Below, piece after piece: positions 26,015 through 32,970 of a DNA stretch of 64,000 bases. How positions within the stretch are numbered: the stretch's first letter is position 1; every line of letters begins with the position of its first letter. Source of the stretch: Lachnospiraceae bacterium NC2004 (GTDB taxonomy: Bacteria > Bacillota > Clostridia > Lachnospirales > Lachnospiraceae); assembly GCA_000621905.1 (NCBI GenBank), contig JHXB01000007.1:62001-126000 (forward strand), given 5' to 3'. The translations under genes and the position numbers were made by a program. Under the pieces are notes generated by a model. That model made no database searches, was not told where the DNA came from, and was given only the letters and a program-made list of their open reading frames with translations.

Positions 26015-26497
26015 ATGAAATTCAATTCTAAAAATGAGATAGATGCATTTTCATTTAATGATGCTGAGATAACAGGATACTCCTGTGATAACACATGTGT
26101 TGAATTCAAGCTTGAAGCATTGATTGTCGAGCCTAGCAATTCACAGAACACTAATTTTACCAAGAGCTACGCAGATTCAACTGTTTTAAGATTAGACAGT
26201 GGTGAAATATTATCAGGTTTCAAAGAAGGCTACAGTTATTATGACGCTAATGATACCTTAATCGAGAAGGTTGATGATAAAGAAATGTCTATTGATGAGA
26301 TTGAAGCTCTTCTTAAGGAGTGTAAGGGAGCCTATCTTTTTGAGGTTAAGAAATGTGATGAAGGATATGAATTCGGAATTGAATTCGTAGGTGAGGATCA
26401 ATTCGATCCTTCTGAGGACGATACATATTACGTGACTTTTAAAGGCAAGGATATCTCAGTGTCTTGGGATAGATATCTTAATAAGGTGCAAGGGTAG
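26015..26497 (+). CDS. Hypothetical acidic protein
   Basis: A 160-residue cytoplasmic protein, strongly acidic, with no signal peptide, membrane segment or Cys cluster. I do not recognise a family. Alternating hydrophobic stretches (VEFKLEALIVEPSN, AYLFEVKKCDEGYEFGIEFVG, TYYVTFKGKDISVSWDRYL) suggest a mainly beta fold. The ATG at 26015 follows AAAGGGATAATGAC; the longer frame starts inside the promoter. Convergent with the PD-(D/E)XK gene. Confidence 0.6.
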   Translation: MKFNSKNEIDAFSFNDAEITGYSCDNTCVEFKLEALIVEPSNSQNTNFTKSYADSTVLRLDSGEILSGFKEGYSYYDANDTLIEKVDDKEMSIDEIEALLKECKGAYLFEVKKCDEGYEFGIEFVGEDQFDPSEDDTYYVTFKGKDISVSWDRYLNKVQG

Positions 26498-26545
26498 TTT
26501 ATCATAACTACCTTTCCGCCCATAATACCATCAATCCTATATATA

Positions 26546-27604
26546 TCATTCAGCCCGCCTTCTAAACTCCTCAACAGTCATTCCGACTCTTGCAGCAGCT
26601 TCTTCGACAGATAGCACCTCATCATTAACTAAATCAACAACCATTTGGATTCTTCCTTGCTCAATACCCTGTTCTATACCTTTTTCAATTCCTTGTTCAA
26701 TACCTTGCTCGATACCTTGCTCAAATCCACGTTCAATGCCTTGCTCAATTCCACTATTAAGAATCTCTTTCGCTTTTGTCATAATTACCTGTCCACCCAT
26801 AATACCACCAATCCTTTCACTAATGTGTTCTCTGCTACCAACAAGTGCCTTAAAAACCTTCTCCATTAAATCAGTTATTGTAATAATGTCAAATGCAGTA
26901 ATTTCGCGTGTAGCAACCAATCCGCTCAACTCACTTACAATCCTATTATATTCTTCTGTCAATGCGTCAAGCTTAGCTTCATCACACTCAATCTCATCCA
27001 AACGCTTCTCGTAATTAAATAAATAAAACGGAAGCATGATATACAACTTCTTCTTAAAAATATCATCCAAAGAGTAAGACTGAAGATATACCGCAGGTAC
27101 AGAATACTTGGCATCGCCACCGGGATATATCAAATGCACCCATACACAATCTGGCATGTTCCTGCCACTTCTAAGATATAGTACCGCGGTGTTAGGAAAC
27201 GAAACGTTGATCATGTTCTCATCAATAGTAGCAGAATCAAGAGCAATCTGTGCATCATACTCAAAAAGCCTAGTCAAAATACTGGCATCATAAGGATTAC
27301 TCTCGCATTCCAAATGATATTTCTTGGTTACGCTACCTATAATCGAAAAATCCGAATCAGTAATCCGCTTCACATCAGGCTCATTGTTCCTTGAAATATA
27401 GTGCTCATTAGGATGAAAAACAATCTCCTCATCACCGGAATAGTCTTCACCAAAAACCTCGTTAATGTAAGGAATCAGAAACTTCTTACAATCGTTAATT
27501 ATAGTGTGAAATGCACTATCGTAAATATCAGCCAATAAGCATACCTCTTTTCTAACATTATAGTTATTATCAAATGATAATTCAACATGTTTCTGTTCAT
27601 TCAA
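26546..27604 (-). CDS. Rpn-type PD-(D/E)XK nuclease-family protein
   Basis: A 352-residue protein of the recombination-promoting nuclease / putative transposase type. The nuclease core is suggested by SDFSIIGS followed by KKYHLECES (Asp...Glu-x-Glu) at about 85-105. Later helices end in a tail built of four-residue GIEQ/GIEK/GIER units repeated about nine times, encoded by imperfect 12-bp repeats at 26655-26760 and followed by a short helix-turn-helix-like VEEAAARVGMTVEEFRRRAE. Such tails vary in length between strains. Whether it moves DNA or defends against it is not known. A truncated relative lies at 32278. Confidence 0.65.
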   Translation of the reverse strand: MNEQKHVELSFDNNYNVRKEVCLLADIYDSAFHTIINDCKKFLIPYINEVFGEDYSGDEEIVFHPNEHYISRNNEPDVKRITDSDFSIIGSVTKKYHLECESNPYDASILTRLFEYDAQIALDSATIDENMINVSFPNTAVLYLRSGRNMPDCVWVHLIYPGGDAKYSVPAVYLQSYSLDDIFKKKLYIMLPFYLFNYEKRLDEIECDEAKLDALTEEYNRIVSELSGLVATREITAFDIITITDLMEKVFKALVGSREHISERIGGIMGGQVIMTKAKEILNSGIEQGIERGFEQGIEQGIEQGIEKGIEQGIEQGRIQMVVDLVNDEVLSVEEAAARVGMTVEEFRRRAE

Positions 27605-27648
27605 TAATTCTTATAAGAAAATGATAGCATGCACTAATACCGCTGTCC

Positions 27649-27749
27649 AACAACTGTTAGTTGTATAAAAAACAACTGTGAGTTGTTAATTCGACCTTAT
27701 TCGACACAAATTCGACTATTTTCGTACTATTTAACAACTATTAGTTGTT
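27649..27749. promoter_or_regulatory. Three phased palindromic operator-like sites
   Basis: AACAACTGTTAGTTGT at 27649, AACAACTGTGAGTTGTT at 27671 and AACAACTATTAGTTGTT at 27733, all fitting AACAACT-N3-AGTTGTT. Starts are 22 and 62 nt apart, close to whole helical turns. Between sites 2 and 3 TTCGAC repeats at 27690, 27700 and 27711, with TTCGTAC at 27721. The rest of the gap to 28031 holds no gene I can support, only a likely mutS2 promoter (TACAAT near 27933). Confidence 0.6.
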
Positions 27750-28031
27750 TGACAAACAAACAAAATTGTGATAAGGATGCCCTAGCTTTCAATCCGCACC
27801 GTGTATGCCACCACCTCTGTGTCGTCGGACATTGTTCATCATTATTCTTGAAGCACAATATACTCCACTGCTGCAATCAAGGGAGGTTCCGACCAAATCT
27901 ACACCTCATTGCTATTTTAGCTACAAAGTGGTACAATCACTATGAAATAAAGGTTATTACCAACAGCCTATATTTAAGATGAATATTTCGGGCGTTCTGT
28001 AAAGCCTTAATTCATAAGAAAGGACCACATT

Positions 28032-30413
28032 ATGAGGAATCGTAATTTTCGTATATTAGAGTACGACAAAATAATAGAGCAACTCTCTACTCACGCTTCG
28101 TGCGAGATTACTAAGAAACGTTGCATAAAGACTCACCCTGTTTCAGATTTAAGAGAGATAGAGAGACTTCAGGATGAGACCGCTGCTGCGCTTAACAGAC
28201 TTTATCGCTTTGGCAATTTATCATGCGCAGGCGTAGTAGATATAAGACCATATATCAATGCAGCCAAGTTAGAGAGTACTCTTAATACTAGAGAACTTTT
28301 AGACATCGCAAGGATACTAGAGATTGTTGAGTCAGCCAAGAACTATACAGAAGACTATAAAAAAAGCGATGCACTCTTAGAGTCGGATTGCATTGAGCAT
28401 TTCTTTGATGACTTAGAACCTATCACAGATTTACTAGGTGAAATCAGAAGAATAATATTAGATGTAGATGAAATTGCGGACGATGCTTCTCCTGCACTTA
28501 AAACAATCAGAAAAAGCATCATCAACACTAACTCTAAGATTCGTTCAGAGCTTAACAAGACTGTTAACAATCCTAACATACAGCCTATGTTACAGGAGTC
28601 AATCGTAACCCAGAGGAACGGAAGATTCTGTATTCCTGTTAGGGCTGAACATAAGAATTCATTTCCCGGAATGGTACACGACCAGTCTTCTACAGGCTCA
28701 ACCTTATTCATAGAGCCAATGGCTGTGGTTAACTTAAATAACGAGTTATCGGAACTTGCAGTAAAAGAACAAGCAGAGATTGCCGTTATATTAAAGGCTC
28801 TCACATCGAGAGTTCAATACGAGGAAGAGATATTGACTGCCGATTTCTCTATATTAATCGAACTTGATTACATTTTCACAAGGGCAAGATACGCAAGGTC
28901 ATATACAGGAAGTCGCCCTGAATTCAATGAAGATGGTGTGATTGATATTAAGAAAGGAAGACATCCTCTTCTTGATTCTAAGTCGGTAGTTCCTATTGAC
29001 GTGCGTTTAGGTGGAGATTTTAGCATGCTTATAATCACCGGACCTAACACGGGCGGTAAGACTGTATCGCTTAAGACCTTGGGGCTTTTTACTCTTATGG
29101 GCGAGTCGGGTCTTCACATTCCGGCTGCTGAAGGTAGCGTGCTTTCTACATTTGACAAAGTATACGCGGATATCGGAGATGAGCAGAGCATTGAGCTTAG
29201 TCTCTCAACTTTCTCTTCGCATATGACCAACATTGTTAAGATTCTTGCAAATGCTACCGCTAAATCACTCGTACTTTTCGACGAATTAGGCGGAGGTACA
29301 GACCCCACAGAAGGTGCTGCGCTTGCGATTGCGATACTCTCTCACCTTCACAACATGGGAGCTCATATAGCTGCAACCACGCATTACAGCGAGCTTAAGG
29401 TGTATGCTTTGTCTGCTCCAGGTGTAGAAAATGCATGCTGCGAGTTCGATATTGAGACCTTAAAGCCTACCTACAAGCTCTTGATAGGTGTACCGGGCAA
29501 GTCAAATGCATTTGCTATCTCTAAGAAATTAGGCCTTCCTGACGAGATAATTGAAGCTGCCAAGCAAGAGATTGATGAGAGCAGTATGGATTTTGAGAGA
29601 CTGCTTTCAGACCTTGAAAAGAGCAGAATTACCATTAAGGAGGAGCAGGAGCACGCCGAAGCATTAAGGATCGAAGTTGAAGATCTTAAAGCATCCGCTA
29701 AGCAGACCACCGATGATATCAATAAGAGAAGAGATAAGATATTAAAGGATGCAAGACAGGAGGCAAGGGATATATTAGAGAAAGCCAAGGCTTCTGCTGA
29801 TGAATCTATAAGACTTTACAACAAATGGGCTAAAAACCCTGAGAAAGCCAACAACAAGGCTATGGAGCACCAGCGTACTCATCTTAGAAAAGATCTTAAT
29901 AAGCTTGACAATCAGCTTATTGAAAAGCCTAAGAAGAAGAAAGTTAAGACCACCGATTACACCTTTAAAGAAGGTGACTATGTATATATCGACAGCATGG
30001 GGCTTGAGGGCGAAATCGTGTCAAGTCCTGACAAGAAGGGTGATTGCTATGTTCAGGCAGGTATATTAAAAACTCTTGTCAACACTGTTGATTTAAAACT
30101 TGTTGATGCTCCTAAGGAGGATATCAAGCCGGTCAGACATGCAGCTAAACAGCTAGACCTAAGAGCAAATGTCAGTACCGAGATTAACCTTCTTGGCAAG
30201 ACCGTAGACGAAGCAATCTCAGTACTTGATAAGTATTTAGATGACGCATATCTTGCAAGACTTAATTCCGTAACCATTATTCATGGTAAGGGAACCGGTG
30301 CATTACGGTCAGCCATACAGGATTATTTAAAACATCAAAAAACGGTTAAATCATTCCGCGCCGGAGCTTACGGAGAAGGCGAAGCAGGTGTTACTGTCGT
30401 TGAGTTTAAGTAG
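28032..30413 (+). CDS. mutS2: Endonuclease MutS2
   Basis: A 793-residue MutS-family ATPase with a C-terminal Smr nuclease domain, without the mismatch-recognition domain. Family members suppress homologous recombination or rescue collided ribosomes. The core has Walker A GPNTGGKT near 337-344, LFDELGGGTDPTEGAALA as Walker B and D-loop, and ATTHYSELKVYA. A long coiled coil follows at about 515-640, then a KOW-like segment and the Smr domain with DLRANVSTEINLLG and HGKGTGALRSAI near the end. AAAGGA precedes ATG. Monocistronic. Confidence 0.95.
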   Translation: MRNRNFRILEYDKIIEQLSTHASCEITKKRCIKTHPVSDLREIERLQDETAAALNRLYRFGNLSCAGVVDIRPYINAAKLESTLNTRELLDIARILEIVESAKNYTEDYKKSDALLESDCIEHFFDDLEPITDLLGEIRRIILDVDEIADDASPALKTIRKSIINTNSKIRSELNKTVNNPNIQPMLQESIVTQRNGRFCIPVRAEHKNSFPGMVHDQSSTGSTLFIEPMAVVNLNNELSELAVKEQAEIAVILKALTSRVQYEEEILTADFSILIELDYIFTRARYARSYTGSRPEFNEDGVIDIKKGRHPLLDSKSVVPIDVRLGGDFSMLIITGPNTGGKTVSLKTLGLFTLMGESGLHIPAAEGSVLSTFDKVYADIGDEQSIELSLSTFSSHMTNIVKILANATAKSLVLFDELGGGTDPTEGAALAIAILSHLHNMGAHIAATTHYSELKVYALSAPGVENACCEFDIETLKPTYKLLIGVPGKSNAFAISKKLGLPDEIIEAAKQEIDESSMDFERLLSDLEKSRITIKEEQEHAEALRIEVEDLKASAKQTTDDINKRRDKILKDARQEARDILEKAKASADESIRLYNKWAKNPEKANNKAMEHQRTHLRKDLNKLDNQLIEKPKKKKVKTTDYTFKEGDYVYIDSMGLEGEIVSSPDKKGDCYVQAGILKTLVNTVDLKLVDAPKEDIKPVRHAAKQLDLRANVSTEINLLGKTVDEAISVLDKYLDDAYLARLNSVTIIHGKGTGALRSAIQDYLKHQKTVKSFRAGAYGEGEAGVTVVEFK

Positions 30414-30463
30414 GTGGCATTTATCAACAACGTCATTCAGTTAAGAAATTTCATTACTAAAAG

Positions 30464-30604
30464 TGTCATCCTGAGCGTAGCGAAGGATCTTTGACCTTCG
30501 AAGAAGGTCAATGCATCTATATGCTTTAGTAACGGTAAGATTATAATATTAGTTTTCCCTCGTTACACTCGGGATAAAGATTCTTCTCTACGCTCAGAAT
30601 GACG
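30464..30604. repeat. Inverted pair of TGTCATCCTGAGC-type short repeats
   Basis: The left unit (30464-30511) reads TGTCATCCTGAGCGTAGCGA, then AGGATC and a GACCTTC/GAAGGTC hairpin. The right unit (30578-30604) is the reverse form, ATTCTTCTCTACGCTCAGAA then TGAC. The two face each other across 66 bp. Together they could fold as one long stem downstream of mutS2. Confidence 0.75.
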
Positions 30605-30674
30605 TGTATTTGATATATATTAATATGTATAAAGCTTAACTAAATGACATTACATTTATATGGGGTGGCTTATT

Positions 30675-30710
30675 ATGAACATAGCTATTATTGATGATGA
30701 GCAGATCTGA
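30675..30710 (+). pseudogene. 5' remnant of a response-regulator gene
   Basis: GGGGTGG, then ATG and 11 codons reading MNIAIIDDEQI before TGA. This is the usual start of a LytTR-type response regulator receiver domain (acidic pair after the first strand). The frame ends exactly where the ACCACAGGGACAGACC repeat begins, so the rest of the gene has been lost. Confidence 0.5.
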
Positions 30711-30771
30711 AAAACCACAGGGACAGACCTTGTATTTTCTCATTTGGAATATTAAACGCAATCTTACACAT
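30688..30771 (-). pseudogene. 5' remnant of a small antitoxin-like gene
   Basis: GGAGGTATTAT precedes ATG on the minus strand. The first 11 residues read MCKIAFNIPNE, the opening of short UPF0175-like proteins of Clostridia, after which the frame enters the repeat and reads on without similarity to a TAA at 30688. Its truncated 3' end faces the response-regulator remnant across the repeat. Confidence 0.35.
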
Positions 30772-31049
30772 ATAATACCTCCATAATTCCCGAAAAAATA
30801 AAAATGCTATTGTATTAGCATTTTACTACGTCTGCCATAAATTTCAACCCTTCTAAATAGCATAACACCCCTATTATAATAACTTTCATCACTAGATTTG
30901 ATAATTTCATTTGATACTGTATTGATAATTATACTATTCGTTTGATAATTATGCATATAATTTGATAATATTCATTTTTTCCATCATCAGAATGGTTGGT
31001 AAAGGTAGTCCGCCACTCTAAAACCACAGGGACAGACCTTGTATTTTCG
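30712..31049. repeat. 29-bp direct repeats flanking a 280-bp gene-poor segment
   Basis: The same 29 bp, beginning AAAACCACAGGGACAGACC and ending TGTATTTTC, occur at about 30712-30740 and 31021-31049. The segment between holds the antitoxin-like remnant start, a hairpin (AAATGCTA/TAGCATTT near 30801-30823) and the TTTGATAAT array. No intact gene is present from 30414 to 31160. Confidence 0.7.
30897..30969. repeat. Five TTTGATAAT-like direct repeats
   Basis: TTTGATAAT at 30897, 30941 and 30961, with variants TTTGATACT at 30910 and ATTGATAAT at 30921; start-to-start steps are 13, 11, 20 and 20 nt. Looks like an iterated protein-binding site; no gene directly follows. Confidence 0.4.
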
Positions 31050-31060
31050 GTAACCGACAA

Positions 31061-31105
31061 AAAAACAATCTCTTAAAGCAGTATAAGCTTCTTGAGATTG
31101 TTTTT
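31061..31105 (-). terminator. Terminator after the lipoprotein gene
   Basis: AAAAACAATCTC/GAGATTGTTTTT 12-bp outer stem with a short inner AAG/CTT, A-rich on one side and T-rich on the other. It lies downstream of the minus-strand lipoprotein gene and could stop transcription both ways. Confidence 0.8.
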
Positions 31106-31160
31106 CGTTTTTAATATATCCAAATGAAATAAAGATCATAAAATCTTTCTAAGAAATTCA

Positions 31161-31598
31161 TCACTTAAAAAGTACAGTATTCACTCCAACCTCCGCTTCT
31201 GTGTCGACCTCAAAATCAGCCGAAAACAAATAGTTTTCAAAACTATCATAACATGAAATTACACCATACACAGTCTGACCTTCAGTCTTAGTTATTTTAT
31301 ACCTTGTCTTTTCAGCATCTATTTGGCTAACTACATCATCAGTAATATTCGACTCATCCGAATGATTACGTATAACACCGAACTTTCGACCACCTTGTTT
31401 GTGCTCATCCGAAAGTATATACGCAAGCACTCTAACTACTGCATCTTGTTCGGTCGCACTTGATGCTGCCGAATCTGATTCTTGTGTTTCAACATTCGAT
31501 GAAGAAGTTTCTGCACTCTTCTCAGATTTTCCACAACCGCATAACACTACACTTAAAACTAATACAACAGCAAATAACCTACTCATTTTTCTCATCAT
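31161..31598 (-). CDS. Small lipoprotein of unknown function
   Basis: A 145-residue exported lipoprotein. The ATG at 31598 has AAAGGATAAG before it, which sets the start. A basic MMRKMSR head, a hydrophobic run and lipobox LCGC at about residues 18-21 are followed by a Ser/Glu/Thr-rich linker. The C-terminal domain of about 95 residues (VVRVLAYILSDEH...GVNTVLFK) has no recognised family. It follows the small zinc-ribbon-like gene by about 46 nt on the same strand. Confidence 0.65.
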   Translation of the reverse strand: MMRKMSRLFAVVLVLSVVLCGCGKSEKSAETSSSNVETQESDSAASSATEQDAVVRVLAYILSDEHKQGGRKFGVIRNHSDESNITDDVVSQIDAEKTRYKITKTEGQTVYGVISCYDSFENYLFSADFEVDTEAEVGVNTVLFK

Positions 31599-31644
31599 AA
31601 TCTTATCCTTTCTTGATATCATTAAATATAACTTTCTTATATAT

Positions 31645-31821
31645 CTACTCATTCTTAAAGCAAAACTTACACTTCTTAAAAAAATTAGTATTACATTCCG
31701 TCACACCCTCTAGATTTTTATAATATTTCCACTCTTCAGGGAAAGGTGGGTTCGAATACCTACATTTTCCTGTTAGATGAAGCGTATTCGTATTTGTATT
31801 CAATACATATTTTGCCTTCAC
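31645..31821 (-). CDS. Small HxxxxC...CxxC protein
   Basis: A 58-residue protein from a GTG at 31821 with AAGGGAG nine nt upstream; a TTG further up is inside that site. KYVLNTNTNTLHLTGKC then KKCKFCF gives His, Cys, Cys and Cys in the spacing of the short zinc-binding domain related to Ada/ComEC C-terminal knuckles, where YVLNTNTKxxH is a common opening. No signal peptide. The function is unknown. Upstream of the lipoprotein gene, likely one transcript. Confidence 0.5.
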   Translation of the reverse strand: MKAKYVLNTNTNTLHLTGKCRYSNPPFPEEWKYYKNLEGVTECNTNFFKKCKFCFKNE

Positions 31822-31853
31822 ACTACTTTTCTCCCTTCTCAAACAAGATTTTT

Positions 31854-31885
31854 ATTAGGAAGTAGCTGTCAAGCTACTTCCTAAT
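31854..31885. promoter_or_regulatory. Perfect 14-bp inverted repeat upstream of the small Cys gene
   Basis: ATTAGGAAGTAGCT and its exact complement AGCTACTTCCTAAT around a GTCA loop. Neither strand continues into a T run after the stem, so it is an operator or leader hairpin rather than a plain terminator. Confidence 0.5.
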
Positions 31886-31982
31886 CTGATATGCAGTATA
31901 TCAGCGTTTTTCACCACATAAACAGCCCATATCAATTAGTTGCGATTTGAATAGTCACAAGTACTTACCATTTGAATCAATA

Positions 31983-32014
31983 CTATTTCGTAAGACGTTG
32001 GCGTGTCTCGTTAC
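31983..32014 (+). repeat. Fragment of the structured dispersed repeat
   Basis: CTATTTCGTAAGACGTTGGC followed by GTGTCTCGTTAC matches the left-arm end and first inner stem of the 185-bp repeat, with a few changes. It lies 11 nt before full copy B and in the same orientation. Confidence 0.65.
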
Positions 32015-32024
32015 AAGGAATATC

Positions 32025-32209
32025 CCGGCGGCCACGCCACCCTGAGGATTAGTAAGAGCATATTGTGTTATTTCGTAGGGCGTTGGCGCGTCTCGTTACT
32101 TAATAAGTGCAAGCGTAAGCTTAGCACGAATTTAGTAACGTGAGCAACGCGCCTTCGAGCTGAGAAGCGTCCCGAAGAAATAACACATTATGCTCTATTT
32201 AAATCTGCT
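32025..32209 (+). repeat. Structured dispersed repeat, copy B (short form, 185 bp)
   Basis: Same ends as the other copies (CCGGCGGCC hairpin start, AAATCTGCT end). The outer arms 32056-32074 and 32177-32195 pair at 18 of 19 positions. The inner stems are GGCGCGT/ACGCGCC (32085 and 32147), CGTTACT/AGTAACG (32094 and 32134) and GTGC/GCAC. It lacks the extra hairpin of the long form. It sits directly upstream of the truncated PD-(D/E)XK gene. Confidence 0.85.
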
Positions 32210-32253
32210 GCATTTTCTTTTACTACAGATACCCGGAATTCTATTCCGAATAT

Positions 32254-32661
32254 ATGCTTTTGAATACCAAGAATCATAATATATACACTAGCAAATTTAG
32301 ATTTTATGTGCTAGACTTGACTAAAGAGGAACTTGCCACTAAGGAGGATATTTCTTCCGGAAGAGTGGCGTGGGCTAAACTTTTCAAAGCTAAAACCTGG
32401 GGTGATTTTATGAAGGTATTAGAAGAATACAACGAATTCGAATCTACTGTTGACTCCATTGAGACTCTTTCTGACAATGAGGATGTTATCAGTATGTGTA
32501 GAACATTAGAAGATGAGAAACAAGACATGAAATATTATATGAGCTTACAGGCATCAAAGATACATGAATTAAGCAATTCTCTTGCTGAGAAAGATGCTAC
32601 AATCAGCGAACAACAAGCACTTATCAATGAACTCAGAGAACAGCTAGAGAATAAAGTTTAA
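32254..32661 (+). pseudogene. 5'-truncated PD-(D/E)XK (Rpn-type) transposase-like gene
   Basis: The 135 codons match only the C-terminal part of the PD-(D/E)XK nuclease family transposases of Lachnospiraceae: FRFYVLDLTKEELATKEDIS followed by SGRVAWAKLFKAKTWGDFMK, then a helical tail (LAEKDATISEQQALINELRE). The reading frame continues upstream (about 12 more codons, YYRYPEFYSEY) to a stop near 32210, at the edge of repeat copy B, with no start or nuclease core. Copy C begins 17 nt after its stop. The remnant is therefore boxed in by two copies of the same repeat. Confidence 0.7.
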
Positions 32662-32677
32662 CATAAAAAACTCACTT

Positions 32678-32970
32678 CCGGTGGCCTCGCCACCCCGAGG
32701 ATTAGTAAGAGCATATTGTGTTATTTCGTAGGACGCCCAAGCGTCTCGTTACTTAATGCAGAGCAAGGCTGCACATATGCTTAAGTCGGACTCTATAAAA
32801 ACGTCGGTACTTAATGAGTGCAAGTTACACGCAGCACGAATTTAGTACCGCTACGTTTTTACCGAAGCGAGAGCGTGTCCGACGTAGCATTGTGTTGCCG
32901 AGATCGTCAATTTCATCGAGCTGAGAGGCGTCCCGAAGAAATAACATATTATGCTCTATTTAAATCCGCT
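32678..32970 (+). repeat. Structured dispersed repeat, copy C (long form, 293 bp)
   Basis: About 90 percent identical to copy A by eye. It has the CCGGTGGCC hairpin, outer arms pairing with one G-T wobble and one mismatch, a small GACGC/GCGTC hairpin, a TGCAG/CTGCA hairpin, then the long inner hairpin GTCGGAC (32785), AAAAACGT (32797), CGGTACT (32805) with AGTACCG (32844), ACGTTTTT (32853), GTCCGAC (32877). Its last 15 nt encode the final four residues and the stop codon of larC on the other strand. Confidence 0.87.

Noticed and set aside
27770-27960. T-box, tRNA or degraded zinc-finger gene in the gap before mutS2
   Set aside because: GGGAGGTTCC looked suggestive, but no T-box core, cloverleaf or continuous frame with a start site could be built in either strand.
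27683-27982. 99-codon plus-strand frame spanning the palindromic operators
   Set aside because: No ribosome binding site, runs through the operator repeats, and has no recognisable domain despite a few His and Cys residues.
2638-32970. CRISPR array or IS element made of the 185/290-bp repeats
   Set aside because: Copies are far apart, have no regular spacers, no terminal inverted repeats or target duplications could be seen, and no transposase frame lies inside.
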